64,000 nucleotides of DNA from Deltaproteobacteria bacterium (GTDB lineage Bacteria; SAR324; JACQKK01): contig JAOUEW010000003.1 in NCBI GenBank assembly GCA_029858505.1, positions 124,001-188,000 on the forward strand. The letters are read 5' to 3'. A program made the position numbers and the translations under genes. Below, piece after piece: positions 51,847-60,758 of this stretch. Numbering within the stretch: position 1 is the stretch's first letter; every line of letters begins with the position of its first letter. Below the pieces are notes generated by a model, which saw nothing but the letters and a program-made list of their open reading frames with translations, searched no databases and was not told the origin of the DNA.

Positions 51847-53295
51847 CTATCCTTTGACCGGTTCCAACGTGTAGCCTTCTTTGCTGTCCTTCACCAGCCA
51901 GCCCCGTTCCTGCAATTCATCCCGCAGCCTGTCCGACTCCCCCCAGTTTTTGGCTTGTCTGGCCGCCCAGCGCTGGCGGGCCAGTTCTTCCACCTCTGGC
52001 GGGGCTTGAACGTCTGCCAATCGAGAGAAATCCATCAGCCCCAGGCTGAGCAAGCTGTCGGCGAAACGGGCCAGGTCCGCCCGCTCCTGGGCAGACACCG
52101 AGGGATTTTTTAGGGCCACGTGCAGGGTGGCCAGCGCCTTGGGGGTGTTCAGGTCATCACACAGATCAGCCAGGAGTTCATGTTGAACAGACCCCGCCGC
52201 GGGAAGTCCCGTGGGGAGCGACTCTCCCTGGTTTCCCATCTGCCCTAGGTCGTCCAAGGCCTGCCGAACGAGCCGCCGCAGACCCAGCAGCGCCGTTTCG
52301 GCCCCCTTCAGGGCCTCCCAAGAAAAATGCAGAAACTTGCGATAGTGGCTGTTCAGCACCAAATACCGGTAGGCCAGAGGGTCGAACCCCCGCTCCACCA
52401 CTTCTTGCAGCCGCAGAAAGTTCCCCTCGGATTTGCCCATGCGGGCCGCCTGCTCCGGGTCGCTCTCGCCCCCCAGCACTAAGAACTCTCCATGCAGCCA
52501 ATAACGAACATAGGGCCGCCCCGTGGCCCCTTCCGACTGGGCGATCTCGTTGGTGTGATGCACCGGAATGTGATCCTTCCCCCCGGTGTGGATGTCGAAG
52601 GTTTCTCCCAGGTACTTCATGGCCATGGCCGAACACTCGATGTGCCAGCCGGGGAACCCCCGCCCCCAGGGGCTGTCCCACTCCATTTGGCGCTGGGCCC
52701 CAGCGGGGGAAAATTTCCACAGGGCAAAGTCGGTCTTGTGGCGCTTGGCCCCCATGTCTACCCGGGCGCCTTCCCGCAGGCCGTCTTTGTCTAGCCGGGC
52801 CAACTGCCCGTATTCGGGGAACTGTTCGGTATCGAAATACACCCCGTCTTCCGCCCGGTAGGTAAACCCCTTCTCTTCCAGCCGCTCAATCAGCCGAATC
52901 TGCTCGGCAATGTGCCCGGTGGCCTTGGGCATCACGTCTGGCCGGGCAATGCCCAGCCGGTCCAGGTCGGTCAGAAACCGCTCGGTGTAACGCTCGGCAA
53001 TTTCCCAGGCACTCTCTCCCCTTTTGGCCGCCGCCGCCTCCATTTTGTCTTCCCCCTGGTCCGCGTCGCTGGTCAGGTGCCCCACGTCGGTGATGTTCAA
53101 CACCTGAGTGACCTGATAACCCAGCCGAGCCAGGGTTTTTCTCAGCACGTCGGGAAACACATAACTTCGCAGGTTGCCAATGTGGGCATCGGCATACACC
53201 GTGGGGCCGCAGGTGTACAAACTCACCCGGCCGGGCACCAGGGGAACGAACACTTCTTTTTGGCGGGTCAAAGTGTTGAACAGCGTCAGGTTCAT
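51847..53295 (-). CDS. cysS: Cysteinyl-tRNA synthetase
   Basis: A 482-residue class I synthetase. Zinc-binding Cys is in LYTCGPTVY (near 24-32), the HIGH-type motif is ADAHIGN (near 33-39), HIECSAM and VHHTNEIAQSEG supply other zinc ligands, and the KMSKS-type motif is RMGKSEGNF. The DALR and C-terminal anticodon-binding parts follow. It charges tRNA-Cys. The start MNLTLFNTL (53295) is chosen over an ATG four codons upstream by family alignment. Confidence 0.96.
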   Translation of the reverse strand: MNLTLFNTLTRQKEVFVPLVPGRVSLYTCGPTVYADAHIGNLRSYVFPDVLRKTLARLGYQVTQVLNITDVGHLTSDADQGEDKMEAAAAKRGESAWEIAERYTERFLTDLDRLGIARPDVMPKATGHIAEQIRLIERLEEKGFTYRAEDGVYFDTEQFPEYGQLARLDKDGLREGARVDMGAKRHKTDFALWKFSPAGAQRQMEWDSPWGRGFPGWHIECSAMAMKYLGETFDIHTGGKDHIPVHHTNEIAQSEGATGRPYVRYWLHGEFLVLGGESDPEQAARMGKSEGNFLRLQEVVERGFDPLAYRYLVLNSHYRKFLHFSWEALKGAETALLGLRRLVRQALDDLGQMGNQGESLPTGLPAAGSVQHELLADLCDDLNTPKALATLHVALKNPSVSAQERADLARFADSLLSLGLMDFSRLADVQAPPEVEELARQRWAARQAKNWGESDRLRDELQERGWLVKDSKEGYTLEPVKG

Positions 53296-53468
53296 GGGGC
53301 CATGCATGGAACGGAAGGCGCTGCCGTAGCGACTTCAGAAAGGGTTGTGCTGATTCGGATGGAATGTCTCGGCTGCCGGAGGGTGTTGGTTAAATTGCGG
53401 GAACCCACAAAGCATACCCAAGGAATGGCAGGGGGGCAACGGCCTAACCAACAGCCCCGTACCCCCCC

Positions 53469-55250
53469 CTACCGCTCCGCCAGGGTCTGGCCAGTCTTTC
53501 GTTTGGCTTCCACCGCATGGGCCAGCCCCAGGGCAATGTGCTCACGGGCTTCTCCGGTTAACAACCATTGCCGGTCCTGGGCATTGTTCAGGTTGGCCAC
53601 CTCCACCAGCACCGATGCCGGCACCTGGCTGTAACGCAGCACGGCGGGCAGGGTGCGCTCTCCCTTGCGGTAATAATATGAGCGAAGCGGCCGCCGTGGA
53701 TTGACCCCCACCTCTTGGGCGGCCAAGCCGTCGGCCACTAGGCGGGCAAAGGCGTGGCTTTGCTCTTGGGCCGCCCGTGTTTGGGCGGGCTGAAACCGCA
53801 GCGAGGCCTTCACCGCCTCCCGCCGCAGGCGATATTCCCGGCCCGCCGGGTGAAACAGCGGCTGGCGCAGGCGGTGGTCGGGGTAATACACCATGGCCCC
53901 CCGCAGGCCCTTGGCCAGGGCATCGCCATGAATGCTGATGAACACAATGTCTTCGGAGCGAACCCCCTGGCTCAACAGTTTTCGATACAGATGGTTGATC
54001 AGATATACCCGCATGTTGACCCCCACGTTGGGGCTGGCAATGGCATAGGGAGGGGTAACCTTCACCCTCTCGTTGTGGTCGGGGGTTATGGGGAGTTGAT
54101 CCAAGGGGGCGGGCTGGCCTGGGTCCTCCAGGGTTAGGTACACCCGGTGCCCCTGGACCTTCAATTGGCGTTCCAGCCGCAAAGCGATGTCATACGTCAC
54201 CAAGTTTTCGTACACTCGGCCCCCGGCCTTCCGCTTGCCATACACCGCCCCGGTGTCTCTGCCACCATGGCCAGGGTCCACGATCACATGCAGCACACGG
54301 CCAGGACGACCCGGCGGGCGGGTGACGGTTGGAGGGGCGTGGGTTCCAGACTGGGGACCCGTTTGGGAACCAGGTTGGGGGCCTGTGTGTTGGGCCACGG
54401 GCCGGGAGGCTCCGCCCGTTAGGTATTCTTCGTCTAGCCATTCCAACGGAATGCGAATTTTCTGCCCAGCGGGAATTGCCCTGGCCCCCTTCAGCCCATT
54501 TAAAGCCAACAGCTCCTTGGCTAGGCGGTTCACTTCATCCGATCGCTCGCGGTTGGTAAACCGCTGGATGACGGAAGAATACAGGGTTTCGTCCCGCCCC
54601 AGGGTGTACCAGGCAAAGTAGGCCCCGGTCTGGGGGTCCCGGTCCAGCACCAGGGGGGCCTTCACCTGGGGATGAAACCCCATGGACTCAGGAATCCAGG
54701 CCAGGGGAATCACAATGGCCTGGCCCAGCGGAATGCGATTGGGGTTTTTCAGGCGGTTGTAGGCGGCCAGTTCTTTGAACCGGCCAGTGGATCCAGTATA
54801 GACCAGGGTCAACTGAATCAGGTTTTCTTGGGGGTGGCCTACCCGGTGCTCCCACCCCCGCTGGGTCAGGTCGTCCTCGGGATACATGGCCCTTAAGGCC
54901 GCCCCCCGCAAGTCTGGCTTCAGCCACTCCAGGGGAATCTTCACCGCTCGGCCACGCTGCACGGGCCGGTTACGGTTGACGGCGGCAAGCTCCCCGTGGC
55001 GGGCGGGGTCTTCCAGCACCCGCTTGGCCAGGGGGATGTATCCTTCATCGGCCAAGGGGGTCACCAACGCCCAAAGTTTTCCATCCCGCCAGGCCGCCTC
55101 CATGGGTTGATCGGCGGGGCCAAACCCGGCCCCCCAGGCAACACCCGAAACGGCCTGCAACAACATAGCCAGCCACACCAACCACAGGGGAGAAGCGAAG
55201 AACAACGGGAATGAGGAAACAACTGCGGCGGGGGGGAATCTTCCCTTCAT
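53469..55250 (-). CDS. N-acetylmuramoyl-L-alanine amidase with LysM-like repeats
   Basis: A 593-residue periplasmic hydrolase. A signal peptide or anchor lies at about 10-40. Three LysM-like modules follow; each ends in a similar IPLEWL-type strand (VKIPLEWL, IVIPLAWI, IRIPLEWL). The C-terminal amidase_3 domain (from about 320) has the zinc ligands in VIVDPGHGGRDTGAVYG, YENLVTYDIALRLE and FISIHGDAL, with the catalytic glutamate in VLVEVANLNN. It cuts the amide bond between muramic acid and the stem peptide. GGAGG lies 8 bases before ATG 55250, so this start is preferred to an ATG inside that site. Divergent from metF. Confidence 0.9.
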   Translation of the reverse strand: MKGRFPPAAVVSSFPLFFASPLWLVWLAMLLQAVSGVAWGAGFGPADQPMEAAWRDGKLWALVTPLADEGYIPLAKRVLEDPARHGELAAVNRNRPVQRGRAVKIPLEWLKPDLRGAALRAMYPEDDLTQRGWEHRVGHPQENLIQLTLVYTGSTGRFKELAAYNRLKNPNRIPLGQAIVIPLAWIPESMGFHPQVKAPLVLDRDPQTGAYFAWYTLGRDETLYSSVIQRFTNRERSDEVNRLAKELLALNGLKGARAIPAGQKIRIPLEWLDEEYLTGGASRPVAQHTGPQPGSQTGPQSGTHAPPTVTRPPGRPGRVLHVIVDPGHGGRDTGAVYGKRKAGGRVYENLVTYDIALRLERQLKVQGHRVYLTLEDPGQPAPLDQLPITPDHNERVKVTPPYAIASPNVGVNMRVYLINHLYRKLLSQGVRSEDIVFISIHGDALAKGLRGAMVYYPDHRLRQPLFHPAGREYRLRREAVKASLRFQPAQTRAAQEQSHAFARLVADGLAAQEVGVNPRRPLRSYYYRKGERTLPAVLRYSQVPASVLVEVANLNNAQDRQWLLTGEAREHIALGLAHAVEAKRKTGQTLAER

Positions 55251-55492
55251 CGGCCAACCCTCCATGGTCTATGCCTTTTGGCCCCTCCGCGCCTTCCTGG
55301 CACGGCATACTTGGGCACTGGAAAACAATTCCATCCTTCTCTTTTATATGGAAAACCCTTCAAAGATGCAACCCGGCCCGGAAGTTTCCAACGGGGATTT
55401 TCATCCCTGCGGGGGCATGGTTATAATAAGAGATTGTGTTTCCTGGCTGGTATCTTGTTCCGGCATCCTCTTCCTTCCTACAATCTACCCCC

Positions 55493-56359
55493 ATGCGCAT
55501 CAAGGATTTCTTTCAGCCAGGTCGGACCGTGTTTTCCATCGAGGTCTTTCCCCCCAAGACCCCCCAGGGGGTGGAAAACCTGAAAGAGAAATTGAAGGTG
55601 TTTGCCGCCCACCAGCCCCATTTTATTTCGGTGACCTACGGTGCCGCCGGAGGTACCCGCCACACCACCGGAGAAATCAGCGCCCACATTAAACAAAATC
55701 TTGGGGTCGAGGTGCTGGCCCACTTGACCTGCGTGGCCCACACCCAGGAGGAAATTTCCCAGGTGCTGGCCGATCACCTGGCCCAGGGGGTGGAAAACAT
55801 CATGGCCCTGCGGGGCGACCCCCCCCCAGGGCAAACCTATACCCCCACCCCAGGGGGCTACCCTTACGCCGCCAATCTGGTGCGGGTTCTGGCCGCCCAG
55901 GGGCGCTTCGGTATTGCCGTGGCGGGGTACCCCGAAGGCCATGTGGAGGCCCCCGACTATGCCACCGACCAGCAGCGCCTGAAAGCCAAGGTCGAGGCCG
56001 GGGCCGATTTCATTATTTCTCAATACTTTTTAGACAACCGGTTTTTCCTGCGCTGGCGCGACGACCTTAGGGCCATGGGCATCACCGTTCCCATCAGTGC
56101 AGGCGTCATGCCCGCTCAATCTCTTGAACAAATTTCCCGGTTCTCCTCCTTCTGCGGGACCACCATCCCCCAAGCCTTGCAAGACGGCTTGGCCCGGTTT
56201 GCCGGAGACCCGGAAGGCTCCGCCCGCTTTGGCATTGAATACGCCCATAAGCAGGTGGAGGGGCTGCTGAAAGAAGGGGTCGACGGCGTTCACCTGTACG
56301 CGCTGAACAAACTGGAACCGGTAGAATCCATCGCACCATTGTTAACCCAACACGAATAA
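55493..56359 (+). CDS. metF: 5,10-methylenetetrahydrofolate reductase
   Basis: A 288-residue TIM-barrel flavoenzyme. Features are FSIEVFPPKT (about 14-23, catalytic Glu), VTYGAAGGTR (about 46-55), LTCVAHT, NIMALRGDPPPG (about 103-114, folate/FAD), AGYPEGH, and DFIISQYFLDNRFF (about 172-185). It gives methyl-THF for methionine synthesis and, in some autotrophs, takes part in the acetyl-CoA pathway. The ATG at 55493 starts the family likeness. No S-adenosylmethionine riboswitch is visible upstream. Confidence 0.96.
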   Translation: MRIKDFFQPGRTVFSIEVFPPKTPQGVENLKEKLKVFAAHQPHFISVTYGAAGGTRHTTGEISAHIKQNLGVEVLAHLTCVAHTQEEISQVLADHLAQGVENIMALRGDPPPGQTYTPTPGGYPYAANLVRVLAAQGRFGIAVAGYPEGHVEAPDYATDQQRLKAKVEAGADFIISQYFLDNRFFLRWRDDLRAMGITVPISAGVMPAQSLEQISRFSSFCGTTIPQALQDGLARFAGDPEGSARFGIEYAHKQVEGLLKEGVDGVHLYALNKLEPVESIAPLLTQHE

Positions 56360-56412
56360 AATCCATCCATCTCTGGGCAAACGGGCCAACATTTTTTTCC
56401 TTCGAGGAATTC

Positions 56413-57351
56413 ATGGAAACACCCATCCAACCGCCAGAGCCGCAGGTGCCAAAAAAACCGGGGAATCCGCTGAAGAAGCGGGTGCTGGCCAAGCTGAAGA
56501 AATACCACTATCCCATTCAATTGTTGTTGGTGGTGGGGATGATCGTTTCACCGGTCACCCTGTTCTTCACCAACATCACGTTTCGCAACAACGTGTACGA
56601 CTACTCCTTCGCCGTGTCTTCCGTGCTGGCCTTTTTAAGCGTGCTCATCGCGGTGTTCTCCAAGGGTAAGGGAGACAACCAAACGCTGTCCATTCCCGGC
56701 ATGTGGTCCCTGGGCATCATCATCCTGTCCATCGCATTTGGGGGTGCCCAAGAATACAAGAAAAAAATGGATGCCATGCAGATGGAGGTCTATCAAAAAC
56801 AGCGGGATTCCAAAATTGACACCGGGCTGAGCAAGATCATCACCGACGGCATGAGAACCAACCAAACCGCCCAGCAGATGAAAGAGCAGATTCAAAACCT
56901 GCTGAACGAGCAGCTGATCCAGGAGCAGCAGCGGCAAAACATGCTGAAAGACCTGCTGGCGGCCTCTCGGGAGGAAACCACCCGGGCGGTGGACGCCCGG
57001 ATTGCCCAGTCGGAGGCGGTGCTGACGGAACGGTTCAACGCCCTGCTGGATCAGCAGCTAAAGGAAAAACTCGACCGGCAGACCCTGGCCGTGCGGCAAG
57101 GCCTTCAGCAAGACATTCAAGCCAACAACGAGGCCCTGAGCGGGGCCGTGGCCCAGAAAATGTCGGATGTGGGCCCGGAGGGATTGTTGGCGCGAATGCG
57201 GGCTGGGATGAAGGACTTGCTCGACAAAATGGCCCAAGAGTTGGGAGCCAAGATGGACAGCTACAACAACCAAGCCCGGCAAACCGCCGAACGGGTGAAC
57301 AGCCTGGAAACCAAAGTCAACGCCAACGCCCCCAAGCCCGCCGGGCCTTAA
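56413..57351 (+). CDS. Membrane-anchored coiled-coil protein, unknown function
   Basis: A 312-residue protein. A basic N-terminus is followed by three hydrophobic helices (about 33-55, 63-82 and 95-113). From about 118 to the end it is a charged, Gln-rich coiled coil (KKKMDAMQMEVYQKQRD and KDLLDKMAQELGAKMDSY). The layout recalls proteins that tether or sense at the inner membrane, but I recognise no family. GAGGAATTC precedes the ATG. It follows metF by 53 bases in the same direction. Confidence 0.75.
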   Translation: METPIQPPEPQVPKKPGNPLKKRVLAKLKKYHYPIQLLLVVGMIVSPVTLFFTNITFRNNVYDYSFAVSSVLAFLSVLIAVFSKGKGDNQTLSIPGMWSLGIIILSIAFGGAQEYKKKMDAMQMEVYQKQRDSKIDTGLSKIITDGMRTNQTAQQMKEQIQNLLNEQLIQEQQRQNMLKDLLAASREETTRAVDARIAQSEAVLTERFNALLDQQLKEKLDRQTLAVRQGLQQDIQANNEALSGAVAQKMSDVGPEGLLARMRAGMKDLLDKMAQELGAKMDSYNNQARQTAERVNSLETKVNANAPKPAGP

Positions 57352-57694
57352 GGTCACCTCCGCCTACTTCCCGCGCAAAGCACCAGAAACGGATTTGAAT
57401 TGTTTTGGTGTCTGGCCGGAGTCCTGTGACCTAAAGACCATGGGAAACGCCTCGGCAGGAAGGAGGAGTAGATTTGCTGGGGCTTTGGCCTGGGGCCACA
57501 GGGAGGGTTTTTCAGATTCGGCAGGTCCGTGAAAAACGGAAATTCGTTCGGCGAAGAGCGCGAGGGATTTTTTTCTATTGCCGCGCACTAAATGGAGGCT
57601 AATTGTGTAACCGTTTTGGGGCAGTTTGATGGGTGAAAGGTGGTTGTTTTTGGGGTGGGCTGCTGTTTTGCTAGAGATAACCTATTGATTGGAA
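57352..57694. other. Intergenic region, no gene seen
   Basis: About 340 bases between the coiled-coil gene and tRNA-Val. No supported frame, RNA fold or terminator was recognised. The right end is T/G-rich (ttttggggtgggctgctgtt). Confidence 0.4.
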
Positions 57695-57767
57695 TGGGCG
57701 GTACAGGGATCGAACCTGTGGCCTACGGATTGTGACTCCGTCGCTCTCCCAGCTGAGCTAACCGCCC
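57695..57767 (-). tRNA. tRNA-Val (anticodon CAC)
   Basis: A 73-base cloverleaf on the minus strand: acceptor GGGCGGT/ACCGCCC, D arm GCTC...GAGC, anticodon stem ACGGA/TCCGT with loop GTCACAA (anticodon CAC), T arm ACAGG-TTCGATC-CCTGT. CCA is not encoded. Confidence 0.95.
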
Positions 57768-58047
57768 TGGGATTGGAAACAACTTGGGGTGAAGCCTGAT
57801 TCCGCTTCAAATTTTGCCCTGGGGGGGCGGGGCTGTCAACGGGACTTTTACTTCAACCTCCACTTTATTCTTTTTCAGTTGCAACGCTTATTTTCGCCCG
57901 CTCATTATTTTTTCCCATTTTTTCCACTCTCGAATTCTCTCGAATCCCCCGCTCATTTTTTTTCTTCAGCCCCTAATACACCCGGAGTTGAATTCGTGGG
58001 GGACTTTGCTCCTCACTTCCCTCATCTCTTTATTTACGCCTCCCTGC

Positions 58048-58650
58048 CTACTTGGCGGCTTTGATGGGCAGGCTTTTGTCCATGATGTGGTCGATGATGC
58101 CGTATTTTTTGGCTTCCTCGGCCGACATGAAGTTGTCGCGCTGGGTGTCTTCCTCCACCTGGGTCACGCTTTTGCCGGTGTGGTGGGCCAAAATCTGGTT
58201 GGTGGTGGCCTTCAGCCGGATGATTTCCCTGGCATGGATATCAATATCGGAGGCTTGGCCGGAAAACCCACCCCAGGGCTGGTGAATCATGATGCGGGCG
58301 TTGGGCAGCGCATAGCGTTTGCCCGCGGTGCCCCCAGCCAGCAAAATGGCCCCCAGGCTGGCGGCCTGCCCCAGGCAGATGGTTTGGATTTCGGGCTTTA
58401 CGTATTGCATGGTGTCGTAGATGGACAGCCCAGAGGTTAAATAGCCCCCCGGGCAGTTCACATACATGGAGATTTCGGTTTCTGGGTCTTCCGACTCCAG
58501 AAACAGCAGCTGGGCAATCACCAAGTTGGCCACATGGTCATCCACCGAGGTGCCCAGGAAAATAATGCGTTCCTTGAGCAAGCGGGAGTAAATGTCGTAG
58601 GCCCGCTCTCCGAAGCCGGAGTGCTCCACCACCATGGGGATGAGAGTCAT
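58048..58650 (-). CDS. clpP: ATP-dependent Clp protease proteolytic subunit
   Basis: A 200-residue ClpP. The catalytic serine is in [14 protein letters not shown] (near 95), the histidine in IMIHQPWGG (near 120), and the aspartate in [10 protein letters not shown] (near 169). [23 protein letters not shown] is the typical N-terminal segment. It forms the barrel protease fed by ClpX or ClpA. It follows tig by 15 bases; clpX is not seen before the tRNA, unlike the common tig-clpP-clpX order. Confidence 0.97.
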   Translation of the reverse strand: MTLIPMVVEHSGFGERAYDIYSRLLKERIIFLGTSVDDHVANLVIAQLLFLESEDPETEISMYVNCPGGYLTSGLSIYDTMQYVKPEIQTICLGQAASLGAILLAGGTAGKRYALPNARIMIHQPWGGFSGQASDIDIHAREIIRLKATTNQILAHHTGKSVTQVEEDTQRDNFMSAEEAKKYGIIDHIMDKSLPIKAAK

Positions 58651-58665
58651 GGTTTGTTCTCCAGG

Positions 58666-59934
58666 TTATGGTTTCCCGGCCAGAATCTGGCCGGCCAGGT
58701 CCATCATGGCCATACGCATCAGGATGTCCTCCCGAATGCGGTGGATGAGCATGTCACCGATGTCGGTTTGAATGATTTCGTGGGGGTTTTTCCCCAGCAT
58801 GTAAGCCTGCATGGTGAATTGCTGTTGAATTTCCTTGGTGTCCGGCTTCAGGTCTTTCTCTTTGGCGATTTTGTCGACCACAAACCGCAGACGGTATTCT
58901 TTGGTGATCTTGGCCATTTCTTCCTCACGCCGCTCCGCCAGCTTTTTGGGCGTTTTGGCCAGTTCCGGATCGTCTTTGGTCAGGCGCTCTTCAACCTCGC
59001 CCACGTGGCGGATGGTGAGCTGCTCGGGAATTTCAAACGTATAGGCATCGCGAACCTGATCGGCCAGTTCTTCCACCTGCTTGGCATCCTGCTCTCGTTT
59101 CTTTTCCCCTTCAATCTGCTTCTTCACATGGTCTTGGAAGGCCTCCAGGGTTTCCAAGTCTCCAAAGGCTTTGAAGAACGCCACGTCCAATTCCGGCTGC
59201 ACCTTTCGTTCAACCTTGTTGGCGGTCAGGGAAATTTGCACCGATTTTCCGGCCAACTCTTTGTTGGGGAAGTCATCGGGCAGGGGAAGCTGAAATTCTT
59301 TTTTCTCCCCCGCCTTCACGCCGGGCAATTGCTCTTCAAACGCCTCTAAAAACGTATGGGCGCCAATTTCGATGCGCTGGCCCTTGCCATCCATGCCGGC
59401 CACCGGCTTGCCGTTGAAGGTCCCCTCAAAGTCAAACGACAGGATATCGCCTTTGGCCGCGGGTTCTCCCCCTTTGTCTTGGGGCAGCGCACGGGCTTTG
59501 CGAAGTTCTTCCACTCGCGCGTTCACCTCGGCGGCGTCTACCTTTACCGCGCTGGCGGCCAGTTTAAACTTCGAGACTGGCAGCAAGTCAAACTCGGGAA
59601 CCACCTCAAACTCCACCTCAAAGCACAGGGGCTTACCCTTTTCGACGTCGATGGAAAGAAAGACCGGGTCGGTGGCGGGAGACAACTGTTGATCTTTCAG
59701 GGCCTGGTCCAAATATTGAGGGACCAGGGTACGGGTGGCCTCGTGGCGCAACAACTCCCGAAACCGCTTTTCAGCCAATTCCTTGGGGAACTTCCCCGGC
59801 CGAAAACCGTCGACCTTCAGATTTTCCTTAATTTTCTGGTACACCTCGTCGTAAGCCGAAGCCACCTTGTCGTGAGGTACCTCTACCCGCATCTTCCGTT
59901 TCAGGTTTCCCTGCTGTTCTACACTTACCTGCAT
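58666..59934 (-). CDS. tig: Trigger factor
   Basis: A 422-residue ribosome-bound chaperone. The ribosome-binding signature is GFRPGKFPKELAEKRF (about 44-59). The FKBP-like PPIase domain runs about 160-240 (GDILSFDFEGTFNGKPV, GAHTFLEAFEEQLPG). The C-terminal helical arms (about 250-420) bind nascent chains. It lies upstream of clpP in the usual order. Confidence 0.96.
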   Translation of the reverse strand: MQVSVEQQGNLKRKMRVEVPHDKVASAYDEVYQKIKENLKVDGFRPGKFPKELAEKRFRELLRHEATRTLVPQYLDQALKDQQLSPATDPVFLSIDVEKGKPLCFEVEFEVVPEFDLLPVSKFKLAASAVKVDAAEVNARVEELRKARALPQDKGGEPAAKGDILSFDFEGTFNGKPVAGMDGKGQRIEIGAHTFLEAFEEQLPGVKAGEKKEFQLPLPDDFPNKELAGKSVQISLTANKVERKVQPELDVAFFKAFGDLETLEAFQDHVKKQIEGEKKREQDAKQVEELADQVRDAYTFEIPEQLTIRHVGEVEERLTKDDPELAKTPKKLAERREEEMAKITKEYRLRFVVDKIAKEKDLKPDTKEIQQQFTMQAYMLGKNPHEIIQTDIGDMLIHRIREDILMRMAMMDLAGQILAGKP

Positions 59935-60009
59935 GATGATGTTCTTCCACTAAAAAAAGCCGGCGTTAAACGCCGAGGACGGAGCCGCTGCCAAAGCGCG
60001 GCCGGGAAA

Positions 60010-60092
<83 letters not shown>

Positions 60093-60118
60093 ACGGATCG
60101 GCTCTTTTTAAAAAAATA

Positions 60119-60192
60119 TGCGTCTGGCAGGATTCGAACCTGCGGCCGCTGGCTTCGAAGGCCATCGCTCTATCCAGCTGAGCTACAGACGC
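60119..60192 (-). tRNA. tRNA-Arg (anticodon TCG)
   Basis: A 74-base cloverleaf: acceptor GCGTCTG/CAGACGC, anticodon loop CTTCGAA (anticodon TCG) with a TGGC/GCCA stem, T arm GCAGG-TTCGAAT-CCTGC. CCA is not encoded. Confidence 0.94.
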
Positions 60193-60273
60193 GGGTGACA
60201 GACGCAAGATACCGTGGTGGTCGGGAGCGGCCGATGGTGTCCTGCCCGGCTCCCTGGTGGATCGCCTGGGAAG

Positions 60274-60347
60274 GGCGAGCGATGGGGGTCGAACCCACGA
60301 CACCCGGAATCACAATCCGGTGCTCTGCCAGCTGAGCTACGCCCGCC
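60274..60347 (-). tRNA. tRNA-His (anticodon GTG)
   Basis: Acceptor GCGGGCG/CGCTCGC with an extra encoded G at -1 (60347) opposite discriminator C (60274), the hallmark of tRNA-His. Anticodon stem CCGGA/TCCGG with loop TTGTGAT (GTG). CCA is not encoded. Confidence 0.95.
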
Positions 60348-60758
60348 ATTTATTTCCTCTCACTCCGGTCAATTTCCAAGGTTACCCGTAAACCAGACGG
60401 GTTGTCCATAGGAAGATATCGCGGGAGGAGACCTGTTTTTTCTCTTAATGGGGAGAATGATTCCTCTTTTGCCTGTTTTACCGTTTTTTTCATTTTTCTT
60501 TTTTCATTTTTATCAGCAGCGCGGGGAGAAGAACTTTTCCCCTATGGGAATATATAAAACATTGCGGGGAAAACCACGGGGGAGGAATAAGAATTGAATG
60601 CATGGGGGAATCCGTAAGGTTTTCGTCCTTGGGGAGGAAAATTGGAGAAAAAGGACGGCTTCTGCCTGATTTTCCGGTGGAAAATCCAATTTAATTGGGA
60701 TAGAAAGAATCAACCATTCCCCTCTACTCTTTTGACCAGGCCTGAAAGGTGTCGGCGC
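60348..60758 (+). promoter_or_regulatory. Long cheA upstream region with competing hairpins
   Basis: About 410 non-coding bases. GATTTTCC (60668-60675) and GGAAAATC (60679-60686) form a perfect eight-base-pair hairpin with a three-base loop. Two alternatives compete: GGAAAAT (60636-60642) can pair with the first arm, and AAATTGGA (60639-60646) with TCCAATTT (60685-60692). No U-tract follows, so a translational rather than terminator effect would be expected. A TATATA box near 60550 is a possible -10. Confidence 0.35.

Noticed and set aside
55251-55492. S-adenosylmethionine riboswitch before metF
   Set aside because: The gap is short and shows no multi-stem structure or terminator of that class.
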